Source: Macrosoma leucophasiata (Eukaryota > Arthropoda > Insecta > Lepidoptera > Hedylidae). From it: 64,000 nucleotides of DNA. This document shows positions 33,609-44,650 of this stretch, piece by piece (the first letter of the stretch is position 1; the number at the start of each line of letters is the position of its first letter). Position numbers and translations under genes: made by a program. A model generated the notes under the pieces. That model was not told the DNA's origin and ran no database searches. It worked only from the letters and a program-made list of their open reading frames with translations. The DNA lies in contig JAWQUS010000030.1 of NCBI GenBank assembly GCA_036365455.1, forward strand, positions 20,294,001-20,358,000, read 5' to 3'.

Positions 33609-34809
33609 TTTATTGATGAAAGTGAACTCTAGTACTATGATATTGTGCGTTTTAAAACACTGGACCCTACAAACATTTAGATTTCGTTTAAAAACTGTTA
33701 GTCTATTGATTTACATTTAATGTAGTAATTACACTGGATGAAGAAAATGCATTCGACTTTAATAACATTTCGTCAACTATAGGTACTGTTAGTACAAAAT
33801 TTCTCTCATCACCCACTGGACTATAATAACGTGGCATTTCGCCACGATAGAAAACAATCTTACAAAACATTACAATATTTATATTAACTTAAATAACTTA
33901 ATACTTGTTATAACTATAATAATATAACCTGAGATCTTTGCAGTATATTAGAGCGCGGGTCGCCCGCGCCGTTCCTCTTATTGCCTCCGTCAACACGGCT
34001 CTATACCTCTCTAACTTTATAATCTGCATGCGTGCTCGCTTACTCCATAAACTATATTTTTCTCATTTAAATTTTTATACATTACAAAAGTAGTATCACA
34101 AACAAATGTACGAACTAGTACAATTACGAAAAACGTACACATATCTGATCCCCACAGAGATCGCCTCTAATAAATACAATTACGATACATGAAATATACG
34201 AACTCTACGCAACTTCAGAATAGAATTGAACTCGAAACAAAAAAAAAATACGTAACACTAAATCGATCAGGGTATCAGTATCACACGCGCGGCGGCGACT
34301 GAGATCATGGTGCGCACCTAACGCCGCCACGCCACTCATGCTACCAACCAGCTAGACACAATCATTAAAACATCCGATAATAAAATACGAACAATGATTA
34401 ACATAAGTACGGGCGGCGCGCGGGGCGGGTGCTGCGGTGGGCAAGGGGAAGATCTGGCGCAGGAGGGGTGGGGTGAGAGAGGGGGTCGAGATCGGCGCTC
34501 GCCGCCGCGCGCCGTCGCACGCGCGTCTCCGCGCCGCCGACTCCCAGCGCAGCCTCGAATATCGACACTTTGTCTCAACAAAGTGCATTTCGCATCACTA
34601 CCGGCAGCCGGCGATGCGGGCGCGCAACTATCGCGTCGTCCGCGCTTACTCTACAACTATACATTACATATCACGCTGTGCTTTTTTTCTCTTATTTAAA
34701 AATATATAATAATTAATATACATATAATAATATTGATATTTGTTAAAATAACGATACGTAGATATCGAGGAGGGCAATCAGTCGGCTCGCTCGCATCACG
34801 CGATATCAC
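33609..34809 (-). other. Probable 3' UTR of the Scylla-like gene
   Basis: Downstream of the stop codon no other gene is seen until an AATAAA signal at 33614-33609 on the minus strand; ATTAAA variants lie nearer. The stretch contains a CpG-rich block (about 34394-34650), a small hairpin CACTTTGT-4-ACAAAGTG (34566-34585) and a second G+C-rich hairpin (33953-33969). The true 3' end is a guess. Frames of 78-101 codons in both strands of the CpG-rich block are composition artefacts. Confidence 0.4.
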
Positions 34810-35800
34810 TCACTCGGCCTGGCTCCTGAATAGCTTCTTCTTTTCTATCGTGAACTGGGGGCTGATTATGATGGTACCGCCTCGCGTTAAGTTTCTGTAA
34901 AGAGAACGTCACATTAGTATCGAGTCCGATAGTACAAAGAGAAACTAGACAGTTAAGTCTTGAAAGTCAAAACTAAAATAAAAAAATAAAAACAGGGAAA
35001 CTCACTTTAAGAATTGCGGCAACAGGCTAGTCCAGTCCGTGGAATCATCATGTTCCAGGTGAAGATGTATTTCATGCGTTGTTAACGTGTTGGGGTCGAT
35101 CTTGAAGGCCGCTAACCGGCGACCGGCGACGTCCACGATCACCGCCGCGCCCCTCGACCCGCAGGGTTCACCCTCCGCGAGCGCCAGGGTCTGTCGGGCC
35201 GCCCTCGAGAGCAGCTCGGCCGGCACCAGCACCTCGGCCGTGGCTAGCTCACTAGCTCCCTTGGCCGCTCGCAACTCCCTCTCCAGCCTCTGAGCCAGTG
35301 CCGTTTCCGTCGGCACCGGCATCGGCGCTTCTCGCCATGTTGGCCCATTCCAAGCTAAAACAATAGAAACCAACATTTTAATCTCCGAATTTATCAATAA
35401 CTTATCGCTCTACGATGGCACAACACTATTAAATGATGAAAAACAAAATAATCTATCCAAAATTGCAAACTGTGAAGTGTGATGAAGTAAATCAACGCAA
35501 GGGAGCGCATCGATATTAAACAGCTGTTGCCGTCAGCTGAGCGTGACAGCTTACCGGCCTACCGCTCGAAGGTACCGGCTCGGTGTTGCAACAAGATAGT
35601 TAGGTTGCTGCTAACATAATGTACCCGAGTGTTAGCCGGCAGCGTTGCGCGCGCCGCACTAAGCCGCCTAGCAACAGCTGACGGCCGCACCGCTCTCGGT
35701 TAGAAAGCTACTTCCACCACTCCGCACAATAGAAAGTAGACTCACCTTTTTCGCTACTGAATCCGACGTTAAATTGACTCGTGACCGGCAGGATCTCCAT
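34810..35800 (-). CDS. scyl: Scylla/Charybdis (REDD1/DDIT4-like) TORC1 inhibitor, 3 exons
   Basis: Coding exons 35800-35746, 35354-35006 and 34894-34810 join in frame to 162 residues. Splice sites are AAAAG/GTGAGT, TTTTAG/CTTGG, AAA/GTGAGT and TTACAG/AAAC. The ATG has a good insect context (AAAACATGG). Residues about 55-158 form the RTP801 C-terminal domain. Visible marks are the EPCGSRGA motif (81-88), an IDP turn (104-106) before a strand rich in His/Leu, DDSTDW-SLLPQFL (121-134), and the basic end TIEKKKLF (150-157), which in human REDD1 belongs to the surface needed for function; the aromatic there is Phe instead of Tyr. Family members act in the cytoplasm through the TSC complex to lower TORC1 activity under hypoxia, starvation or stress. 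At 162 aa it is shorter than human REDD1 (232) because the N-terminus is short. The gene is G+C- and CpG-rich compared with its surroundings. Choice between scylla and charybdis is uncertain. Confidence 0.9.
35355..35745 (-). other. Intron 1 with E-box inverted repeat
   Basis: 391 bp, GT...AG. It holds an 11-bp inverted repeat GCCGTCAGCTG (35528-35538) and CAGCTGACGGC (35676-35686), plus a third CAGCTG at 35521-35526, and CpG-rich DNA between. CAGCTG is an E-box bound by bHLH factors. Intron 2 (34895-35005) is only 111 bp and shows nothing notable. Confidence 0.6.
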
Positions 35801-35984
35801 GTTTTCCAAATTTTTACTTATATTGTACACTTTTAAAAACGACGAGAAAAATTAAAGCGTTCCGTACCGGAACTGGATATACTAGAAAAATATCACAAGT
35901 CTCTTTTGTACTGCGATGCGCACTGAACGACCGGCGACTAGTTATCGTGTAGAGATCGATGGGAAGTTGGGAAAGCGTCCGGAG

Positions 35985-35996
35985 CTAACACTGCAT
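35985..35996 (-). promoter_or_regulatory. Three-codon upstream ORF in the 5' leader
   Basis: If transcription starts near 36083, the 283-nt leader has one upstream ATG, followed by CAG, TGT and TAG. It encodes Met-Gln-Cys, 185 nt before the main ATG's last upstream base. Minimal uORFs often tune translation of stress genes; here this is inference. Confidence 0.5.
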
Positions 35997-36082
35997 CAGA
36001 TCTGATCTCGTAACCACAGGGCTTCGTGTCTCGCCCTCGGCACTGTTTGACCCACCCGACCCTGTCGCTCTGTGTGACGGAC

Positions 36083-36120
36083 TAACGCTGTGGGGCAGCC
36101 ACGGCGCCTTTTATAGAGGG
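36083..36120 (-). promoter_or_regulatory. TATA core promoter of the Scylla-like gene
   Basis: CTATAAAAGG on the minus strand (36116-36107) is a strong TATA box. About 30 nt downstream lies TTAGTCC with A at 36083, close to the arthropod initiator. The next 130 bp upstream (to about 36250) is very G+C-rich (GGGGTGCGGGGGGTCGCTCC, read on plus). The position fits a transcript that reaches the first coding exon at 35800 without another intron. Confidence 0.75.
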
Positions 36121-36349
36121 CAGCGGGCGGGGGTGCGGGGGGTCGCTCCGCAGGCGGCCGCGGGGTCCCCGCGCGCCAGTCGCTCGCGCCCGCGGCCCGC
36201 GCCGGTCGTTTCCACGCCGCTCCGTACCGGCGTCCGCTCGATGCCGGCCGGCTTCTTTGTTCCACTTAAGCGTCCCATCTGGAATCATCAAAGTTCTATT
36301 TCATTCGGTATACTTGCATCTTTAACGAACAAAGTGTTAAATCTAACGC

Positions 36350-36555
36350 GCGTGTTAATATATTTGACCGTATTTTGTTTCTAGAAACTACGATGCCTTT
36401 GTCTTTGTCGACTTATGTATTGTGTATATCGGTAGGATCGTTTCGTTAATTATCGTTTGGGTTAATGATATCTAATAAGGTTACTGAATTGATATGTGAA
36501 ATGTAATTCTTTATTTATGTAGGTACTATTTTGCTATATGCAAGTCTTTGTTTAC
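36350..36555. promoter_or_regulatory. Candidate HRE and FOXO sites upstream of the promoter
   Basis: GCGTG (36350-36354) fits the RCGTG core of hypoxia response elements, about 270 bp upstream of the predicted start. TTGTTTAC (36548-36555) is the exact FOXO/DAF-16 binding element, about 470 bp upstream. Fly scylla is known to respond to hypoxia and FOXO. A TGACTCA (AP-1) site is at 37799-37805. Short motifs occur by chance, so support is from context only. Confidence 0.35.
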
Positions 36556-39500
36556 GTTATCGTTAGTTATACTGGCAATGTTCTTTAGTCTTATTATTTC
36601 ATACATCTGTAGATTTTAATATTAATATGTATTCATATTGTTATTTTATGTGTTCATTTGTTAGATAAACGCCAAGTAACAAGTTTTTATGTACTTTAGA
36701 GTAAAATCTAGGAAATTGTAGAAATTTGTTTTGTCCTGTTGCTAAACCAATGTTTTAAGAGCAAAATTTTTAAAGTGAAAAAGGTAGTGTTCGAGATTTA
36801 TTACATTTTCATACAAATTGATCAATATTATATAAAATGACAAAGTTAGTGTTACGAAGGTAAGTTACGTTAAAATTATTAAATTTGCACTAAAATATTT
36901 AAAAAATGTTTGAAGTTATTGATACAAGATGATAATCTTACTGTTGAATATAACCTAGGAAAATGATCGAAGAAAAAACAAATCAGTTGCTTTGTTATTT
37001 ATTTGCAAGTTTTGGACAAATTACATTTTATCAATGAATGATTTACTATTAACATAGCTCAACAAATCAATCTAACATTAAACATATTCAAACAACATAA
37101 ATTTTGCACACAATTAAAACCACAAAAACTTGCGAACAGAGTTCAATGGACTTCCGAAAATGTAAACGATTTTAGTACAAATAGATTTTGTTTCAAAAAT
37201 AATTTTCATTTCCGTATCACCCAAAATGCATCACTTCGTAACAAAGATGGAAGCCAAACCAATCAAAAGAAGATAATCTAATCTTAATTGGTTTGAATGC
37301 AAACACATTAGTAACGGCCATTTTAAAGTGAAACTTCGCTTAGCAACAAAATGTCGAATCGACTTTGCTAAGATAAGATAGAACATTAAAAAACACAAAA
37401 CATTAAGAAAAGTAACATTAATAATCAACGACAGAAAGATAATGTTAGCATTTCCGATGTTGCATCAGCAATCTAGAACTTTCGCCCCAATTCTCAACAA
37501 AAACGTGTTTTAAAAGTGAATTCTAAAATTGAAATACAGGAAATGCGAAATCATAAAGACCTTATTCTTATAATCCTCCTATTGTTATCGGTCCCAAGGA
37601 TATTAAACCGGTTTCAATTTTTGATCGTAAAAATCTTTCATCGCAATCACCTCATTATTGTGAATAGTAGCTGGAAATTGCCATAGCAACTAAACCAATC
37701 TTGGGAACAGTTAGAAAAAACAATTGGTGAGAGAGCAAAAAAATGGTAGAAAAAAGTGGTTGCTAAGAGAGACCGGCCGGCGTACCGTCCTTGGTTCGTG
37801 ACTCATGCTCCACGGCGTGGCGAATCGAAACACGACCGACCAAAAATCGTGACCGTCATAATCGATCGAATCTTTTTGGTGTTGCATTTTATTGTACAAA
37901 GTTCACAGGTCGAAAATTATTTAAGAAGATAACAATTCTTCTAATCATGTTTATTCGCCAAACTAACCAATATGGAATGTTAACCGTCTAGTTTTTTATC
38001 TAAATGATTTGTGTTTACTTTGGGTATACTTTTAACTCTAAGTGTGTTTAAATAGCTTGATAACATATCTTATCGTTCAAGTGTAACAAAAAACAAACTC
38101 TTATAGAAATAATATTCTTGGTTGAAAAACGTAATATTTACTGTTTTTTTTGCTGTGTCAAAGACTTTACAGAGATTAAATTATGTTCATAAACCCACAT
38201 TATGTATTATCTAAGCTACAATATGATTTATCTTTGTTATATTGTTAATAGCCCAAGATAAAAAATATAATAGAGTTATGAGCAGTTCAGCAAAGATGCG
38301 TTTATGAATAAGGGAGGTGTGTTTTTAAAACCACAAAATATAACTAAAATCGTTCAGCGAACGAAATGATACTCTAAAAGTTAATTTTTGTACATGTTTA
38401 AACAGGAAATGTGAAAGTCAATAAATAAAACAAAAGCAAATAATCGAAGAAATACTCGAAAATGCTAAATAAATTGTAATTTCATTTCAAATACACACAA
38501 GCTTCGTATATGAACAAAGAATTACGTCATGTAGATTAAGTTCCAAGGTTTCAATTGTATAACTTACTACTTATCTACCCATTTGAGGATATACTAATAT
38601 GGAACAAAAATCAGAATAGGAAACTTATGTATGTATTATCTTTACACTGAGTACACGAATCACTGAGTGTACAATAACTTAAAAAAGTAAATAATGATAA
38701 ACGCAGACACTTTAATGTAACAATAATGATAAGAAACATCACAATTATTTTCTTAATGATCAACTGAGCTTGTGTAAATATAGTTTGAAATAATAAAACT
38801 AAACGAGACGATATAATACTTAGAGGAAACCGAAATAAAAGTAGTTTCACTTTATATTTAAATATTCATACTGTATTTCTAATTTTCTCGTGATTTTTGC
38901 AAAGAAAATGTTTTTAATTTTTTTAGCTCATAAATACTAAGAAGTTAGATTTGATTATCATCGAACCTAAATTTAAGCTACTAAAAACTCTTTCTTTACA
39001 CAAATATATAATATTTATGCGAACTTAATAGCCAGGTAAAAGAAACGTGCATATTATTAAAAACTTGACGGAGTGGTTCTGAAAAAACTAGATATTCTTT
39101 AAACGCAGCCACTAAAATTAAGTGCTATTGTATTCAGACAACGTCAATAGGCTTGCTTGAAAGAATGCTGCTTACATATAAATTTCCTTCATTTAATCCA
39201 CATTTAGTTTTTAAGAATGACGAATAGTATCCAAGCCGATCCTTGTAACGGCATGTGCTCTGCATTTATTTTATATGTTAAATTTAAAGTTATATTTAAA
39301 TAAATTATGATTACATTAAACAATAGTAAAAAAACTTAACAACGACCAAAGGTGCTCTAGTTGAAATTTTTGTTCTAGACCACAGAAATGTGAAGTGGAA
39401 TAAGGTTGAAATTAATAAAGGTAATCTTCAAAAGTTTGCTGAAATCACAAAACAATACGTTTTCATTTGCTTACGTAATTTAACTTATTATACAGATGAA

Positions 39501-41104
39501 ACAAAATTGTATTATCAAAAAGTCGTATGAGTGAAATTGTAATACAAGTTAGTCTAAGTGGTAAAAAAAAATAAACCCGCTCCACAACAAGTCGTTCCGA
39601 TCCCTCGAGCCTCCCAGACTGTCACAACCTGTTTATAAAGTTGCACAGAACTGTCACCAACGTACAGTATTCGTTTCATTTCTAACTACGTGTAAATGGT
39701 AATTCGAAATAAAAAAATCTTCGAAGTTCAGAAGACAAAGAGATAATTTCAATCTCATAAAAGAAACAAAGGAGATTGAAATAGAAATCTATTTTTTTTA
39801 TTGACTCTCCTAATCGCTCTATTCACATTAAAAGCTAATTTGAGAATTGTGTCAATTGATTCATGATTATAGAACTGGATTTATCGCTCTTTAAATACTT
39901 AAGTAGGTCTATACCTAAATACCTTAACGACTTAAAGCCAATGCACAATTTTATAAAAAGTGTAATAAATATTCTGTTGAAGAGATTTACAAGTATTGTT
40001 CATAGGAAAAACAAATATAGACCTAAAAACCAAGCTCGAACCATGAAACATTAAAGTTTAATTAGCTCGCTCCATTATGCATCATATTGCCCCATACTCT
40101 GCTATTTACCTATTTATTCAAATCAATAGTCTGGCCAAATGTTTGTGCAAATACTAACCGACCGATACGTACATTTATATTAAGTGCCTAAAACAATACC
40201 AACAGCAACATCTCAGATTTGTTTGGCTTACATCTGTGTTTGTCCAATACTGCTCTCATCAGTATTCAGAGTTTGTAGCAACGCTGTGCTAAGTTTAGGC
40301 AACTACTCATTAGCAATTTTAAAGTGTGCTTTGTTTGTATCGAATTTCTTTGACACGTGTGCCTATTGTGTTGGGCTTATTGTTACTATTTTTTTATGTA
40401 GTTTAAAATCGTGACTTGAACTTTGTTTGTGCTTAGGCTCGTTATGATGTATTTTATGTTAACAATCTGGAACAGTAATGAACTATTTTTTTTTCTGTAT
40501 CATCATCATGAGAAACATTTGGAATTCTGTAGGTAGATATTATTAAATTAACTTATTAAGTTTTCGAAACCTTTAAAAGCTTATCTGTTATCTTTTAAAT
40601 TATCTAGGATCTCTTTAAGAATAAGTCTAAATTGCATTGTTAAAAAAGGGTCGTAGATAATCTTCATTTTATATCATCGTCCAGACAGATTAGTTGTATC
40701 TCTTGTCTATCTTAATTCTATTTAACATTGTCATTGTAAATGAAAGCTTTGGTATATCAGTTGTTTATTTAGGAGTGTTTGTAATTTGCACAGCCTTTTA
40801 AATGATGTACTTACTTATTTCCTTGCAATTTGAAAATGTCAATAAAATTGTTGAATTGCACCTATCTGACTTTTATTTCAAATATTTCCTTACCCAAATA
40901 TTGTAGTAACTATATGAGAGAAATTTAAAGTTATTTCCAATTTTTGTTATAAATAAACTAGAAAATTAATGATGAAGGAATTAAAGGTAATAAATTGGAA
41001 ACAAGTAACATATTTTAGTTCAGTACACTTTTTGTAACGAATACACATGTCGTTCGTGTAAAAAACACAACATTACTGCTACTTTTCATACTAATATTTA
41101 TAAA
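36556..41104. other. Repeat-poor DNA upstream of the Scylla-like gene
   Basis: About 4.5 kb with no supported gene and almost no window repeats; the exception is a lone MITE end at 38295-38318. A G+C-rich patch at 37770-37850 (GACCGGCCGGCGTACCGTCC) stands out. An 11-bp hairpin lies at 39746-39782 (ATTTCAATCTC and its complement). Open frames here are AT-rich and domainless. Confidence 0.45.
38295..38318. repeat. Single MITE end remnant
   Basis: GCGTTTATGAATAAGGG matches the inverted terminus of the TTAA-type MITE at 10894-11033; no partner end is nearby. Confidence 0.45.
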
Positions 41105-41214
41105 ATGTGTTGTGTGATCTCTGGTCCCAGATTCAATCTCAGACCGAACTCATCTTGCATCTCATTTTTAAATTTCTTTCAGACGACAGTCGTTTTATCT
41201 ACTAATCTGTCGAA

Positions 41215-41330
41215 GCAAAAGTCGATAAAGCGGCTGAACTATCCAGTGGTCGCAGGTTCGATCCCTGCCCCATGTAATTTTTATCTTTCCATTTCTTCTT
41301 TAAATTTACTCATAAAATATGACATATTGT
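41215..41330 (+). repeat. Family R relative with another tRNA-like body
   Basis: AAAGCGGCTGAACTATCC and GCAGGTTCGATCCCTGCC (a B box) form the 3' part of a tRNA-like sequence, followed by the family's TCTTTCCATTT-TTCTTTAAATTT and an AT-rich tail. The 5' half of the module is lost. Confidence 0.6.
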
Positions 41331-41472
41331 ATTTTCTTGAATTACTATCACATTTAGATTCGTAAGTATCGAAATGTTTGGCACTCCATGATTTCTGCCT
41401 ACTTCGTTAAGAACTTGGTATAAAGATACCGCCAATGAAATACTACTTATTTCAATTTCATTAGATGTGTTT

Positions 41473-41756
41473 CTACTGGTGTTAGAGCTCCAGTGACGGA
41501 GCTCGCAGGCGTAGGCACCGCCGCATTACCTAATATACTTGGCGCTAAATAGTAGTGTTCAGCACTATCGTGTTCCGATCAGGTGGTAATGTACGGCCCT
41601 TTAATTTCCGGCACAGAGGCACACCTTAGGCCTGAAGAATGGCAACGCATCTGCATTTTGACTTCTGGTCATTGTGTGGGTGTCTATAGGCTGCAGTCAT
41701 CACTTGACATCAATGTGAACTGCATGCTAGTTTGCCAATTTCATAACATAAAAAAA
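41473..41756 (+). repeat. Repeat A, near full length
   Basis: From TCTACTGGTGTTAGAGCTCC to the CCAATTTCATAACATAAAAA end. Confidence 0.8.
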
Positions 41757-42121
41757 TGTACAGTAAATATTCATTATAATTATTCTAGATCCCTACTAGG
41801 TATACCATCATTTTGGTATTCAATTATTTAAATAAATAGGTACTCCAAACAAGTAAAAACAGTATAGGTACTCGTAGGTACACACAATCAAATTAATATT
41901 CATAGATTCATCTCCAAATATAGCTTGTATGGTGTTTTTATCTTGTGGCCATATCACGTAGTATTAATATTATGTAGATTTGTATTTTTTTTGTTGAAAA
42001 CACGGGTTTCATTACCATTAACCGCGTACCATTTTTTTCTTATAAACGGTTTTAACGTGAGTAATTCGATAGTTAAAAATAAAAACTACACTATACATGT
42101 AGAATCGATAATTTAATATCT

Positions 42122-42374
42122 ATTCTACATCTATTACCAACTAGCATAGTTGGTAATAGATGGCGCTACTGGTACCATAAACCAATGCAATAGATGTGAA
42201 GGAAAAATTCGACAAATCGGGCAGGGCTTCAGTAGCTCAATTGGAAGAGCGGCTGGACTAGATTCCCAGTAGGTCGCGAGTTCGAGCCTCGCCTGAAGTC
42301 AAATTTTTCTTTCATTTCTTTAAAAATAAAAATATATTTCACAAGCATGTGTTAATGCGAAATAATATAAAAAC
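42122..42374 (+). mobile_element. Family R copy 3, monomer
   Basis: The flanking duplication is AATTTAATATCT (42110-42121 and 42375-42386). Body about 100 bp, module at 42225-42300 (three differences from the 16934 copy), then TTTTTCTTTCATTTCTT and tail ...ATATAAAAACAATTT. Its 5' end is a small perfect hairpin: CATCTATTACCAACT (42128-42142), 5 bases, then the exact complement (42148-42162). The complete unit at 17091 lacks the left arm, so it was added at insertion. Confidence 0.85.
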
Positions 42375-42412
42375 AATTTAATATCTTCGAAGTTTCAGAC
42401 CTGCTATATTTT

Positions 42413-42873
42413 TCTTATGCAATGAAAGTGGCGAAAAAGCATGTAGTTCACATTGATGTGAAGACTCCAGCCTATAGACACAAAGACTAAAGGTCAAAAT
42501 GCAGATGCGTTGCCACCCTTGAGACCTTAGTTGTTATGTCTGTATGTCATCACGGGGCCATACATTACCATGTAACCGGCACACGATTTTTTTTATGTAT
42601 TGAACGTGGCAAACAAGCATGCAGTTCACATTGATGTTAAATGATGACTGCAGCCTATAGACACACAAAGATTAAAGGTCAAAATGCAGATGCGTTACCA
42701 CTTGTGAGGCCTAAGGTGTTATGCTTCTGTGCCGGAAATTACAGGGCCGTACATTACCATCTGCCCCAAACACTATAGTGCTGAACACTACCCCTTAGCG
42801 GCAAGTATATTAGGTAATGCGGTGGTGCCTACGCCCACGAACTCCGTCACTGGAGCTCTAACACCAGTGACTA
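42413..42873 (-). repeat. Two Repeat A copies in series
   Basis: 42413-42590 is a truncated variant copy (CACGGGGCCATACATTACC type). 42591-42873 is a nearly complete second copy ending CTCTAACACCAGTGA. The first breaks off at CACACGATTTTTTTTATG, where the second's tail begins, so the second inserted into the first. Confidence 0.75.
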
Positions 42874-43250
42874 GTTACTGTTTATGCCGACTACGTAACT
42901 CTGCTTATTATATTACTCTGCCAACCCGTTAGGAATACATGCGTGATGTTACATCAGACATTCTTATTGTAGTCTACATTAAATATGAGAATAAAATGAT
43001 AACCTCATATCACAAATTATCTCTGTATATAGACCTTATCAGCTCTCATGCGTGCACATGAAATCCAGTTTAGATATTATTAAATTATATTCAAACCAGC
43101 CATTGCTCTGATTCGCTTATCATACAGCCTAATAACTGTATTTCTTTTAAAATACAAAAGTTCAAGTTGAGATTTAGAGGTCATATTTATAAATATCTAT
43201 GAACCCATGCTCTGCACGTTCGTTGATATCTTAGAAATTTTAGTATTTAT

Positions 43251-43290
43251 CTTCACGCCAGGTCCCTAAAGGGGTAGGCAGAGAGTGCTG
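43251..43290 (-). repeat. LINE-L 3' end
   Basis: ATCTTCACGCCAGGTCCCTA and GGGGTAGGCAGAGAGTG, followed directly by a Repeat A scrap (CTGAACACTACCATTTAGCA). Confidence 0.7.
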
Positions 43291-43439
43291 AACACTACCA
43301 TTTAGCAGCAAGTAGATCTACATCGACTTGATGTACTTATTTATATTTACTATTCATTGCATTGGGTCGATCGCTTAGGCGTACCTAATGCCACCGTGTG
43401 GCACACAAATGCTGCAATTCGGAATAAAGATATGTAACT

Positions 43440-43640
43440 AACTAAACATCATCCCTCCCTCCGCGCGTGAAGTGCGACAGAGGGGGGGGGATGGTTCGGG
43501 GGTCGAGGTGTGCCTCGTTCCCCGGGCCTATCCGGGGGCGTGATCGAATGAAGGGGATGTTGGCATGCAGAGAAACTCGCTGAGGGAGGCCATTTCGATT
43601 TTTTTTTTTTCTTTTTTTAACTTTTTTTTTCTTATTTGAA
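43440..43640. other. G+C-rich block ending in poly-T
   Basis: It contains CTCCGCGCGTGAAGTGCGAC, a G8 run, GCCTATCCGGGGGCGTG and then TTTTTTTTTTTCTTTTTTTAA. It may be a truncated retroelement. Overlapping minus-strand frames show no domain. Confidence 0.4.
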
Positions 43641-43647
43641 AGGTATG

Positions 43648-43789
43648 TAAACGGGGTAGGCAGAGAGTGTAGAGTGCCAGACATCCCGGTCCTGACATAC
43701 CTCTTGTGCCTCGTCTACCTTCATAATTCTCTTTATACATGCACGCGGATTCCTAAGACTTTTGACCGCACCATCAGACAGAACTTGGA
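43648..43789 (-). repeat. LINE-L, tail and 5' part missing
   Basis: Keeps GGGGTAGGCAGAGAGTGTAG to CATCAGACAGAACTTG. The adjoining minus-strand frame continues into an ATAALLRAADLEIVP peptide whose relative, ALLPAADFEIVP, is encoded on the plus strand near 44258-44300. Confidence 0.65.
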
Positions 43790-43879
43790 ATAAAGGTACG
43801 ATCTCTAAATCCGCTGCACGCAGCAGTGCTGCCGTTGCACTACTGGTCTCCATGTTATCTCTATACATCTATATCTATA

Positions 43880-44180
43880 CAAATAAATAAAATTTGAATG
43901 ACTGTTTGTAATATAAAAATAACCGCTTTTTACTAAATGCATATGTATGTTTACACGGTACATATACCCAAGCAACATATTTTACAATTGTCTGTCTGTC
44001 TGTCTGTCTGTTTGGCGGGGCTAATCTTGGGAACGGCTTTACCGATTTTGACGGGACTTTCACTGGCAGATAGCTGATGTAATAAGGAGTAACTTAGGCT
44101 ACTTTTATACCACGCCCACGACTTCGTCCGGGTAGGTACTGAACAATCATAAATTCTCACGCGGGCAAAGCTAGCTAATC
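43880..44180 (+). repeat. Helitron-like non-autonomous element, 3' part
   Basis: CTGTCTGTCTGTCTGTCTG, GGCTAATCTTGGGAACGGCT, TACCGATTTTGACGGGACTT and a terminus CACGCGGGCAAAGCTAGC. The CTAG end after a G+C-rich stretch fits Helitron 3' ends, and the block order is common in Lepidoptera (from memory). Confidence 0.55.
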
Positions 44181-44650
44181 TATAAGTTTATATGACATTC
44201 CGAGCCAGGCGATAATTTTGCGGCAGCAACACAGTCGAAAATCAAGAAATATGGTGCTGCGACAGCACTGTTGCCTGCAGCGGATTTCGAAATTGTACCT
44301 TAGTAATATGTACGAGTACTATGTTCCATATAAAATTACAAGGAAAATTGACGACGGTAAACTAAAACAATATAAGGCCATAAATAAGCCATCTGCATGG
44401 AAACGGGCCATAAGGGAGGCCCGAACTGTCCGTAATTGCTTATAAATGTAGGGGTGCGTTCACGGAAACCATGTTATTGGTGGTTCACGCTTATAATAGG
44501 TTACTGTTTAAAGGTTTATGGGGTAAAACAATGTAGTTTTAATTAGCTTGTAATGGCAAGTTAGAGTTTTGGTTTGATTTTTAATGTTTTTTAAGTTATG
44601 ATTATAAAGTCATGGCGAAGTATACAGTTCAAATTGATGGTTCACAAAAG

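Noticed and set aside
34336..34709. Frames of 78-101 codons in the CpG-rich block on both strands
   Set aside because: Several overlap in different frames and strands, are rich in Arg/Pro/Ala as expected from composition, and have no domain. The block fits a 3' UTR better.
35002..35397. Single-exon start at 35397 for the Scylla-like protein
   Set aside because: The first residues would come from intron 1. A good acceptor (TTTTAG at about 35360-35355) and an upstream exon with a better ATG context and a matching donor give a consistent spliced frame.
35996..36384. Frames of 69-89 codons over the promoter
   Set aside because: They overlap each other on both strands in G+C-rich DNA around the TATA box and show no conserved motif.
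37677..37690. RFX X-box (ATTGCCATAGCAAC) as promoter of a ciliary gene
   Set aside because: Near-match only and no exon next to it; too little support.
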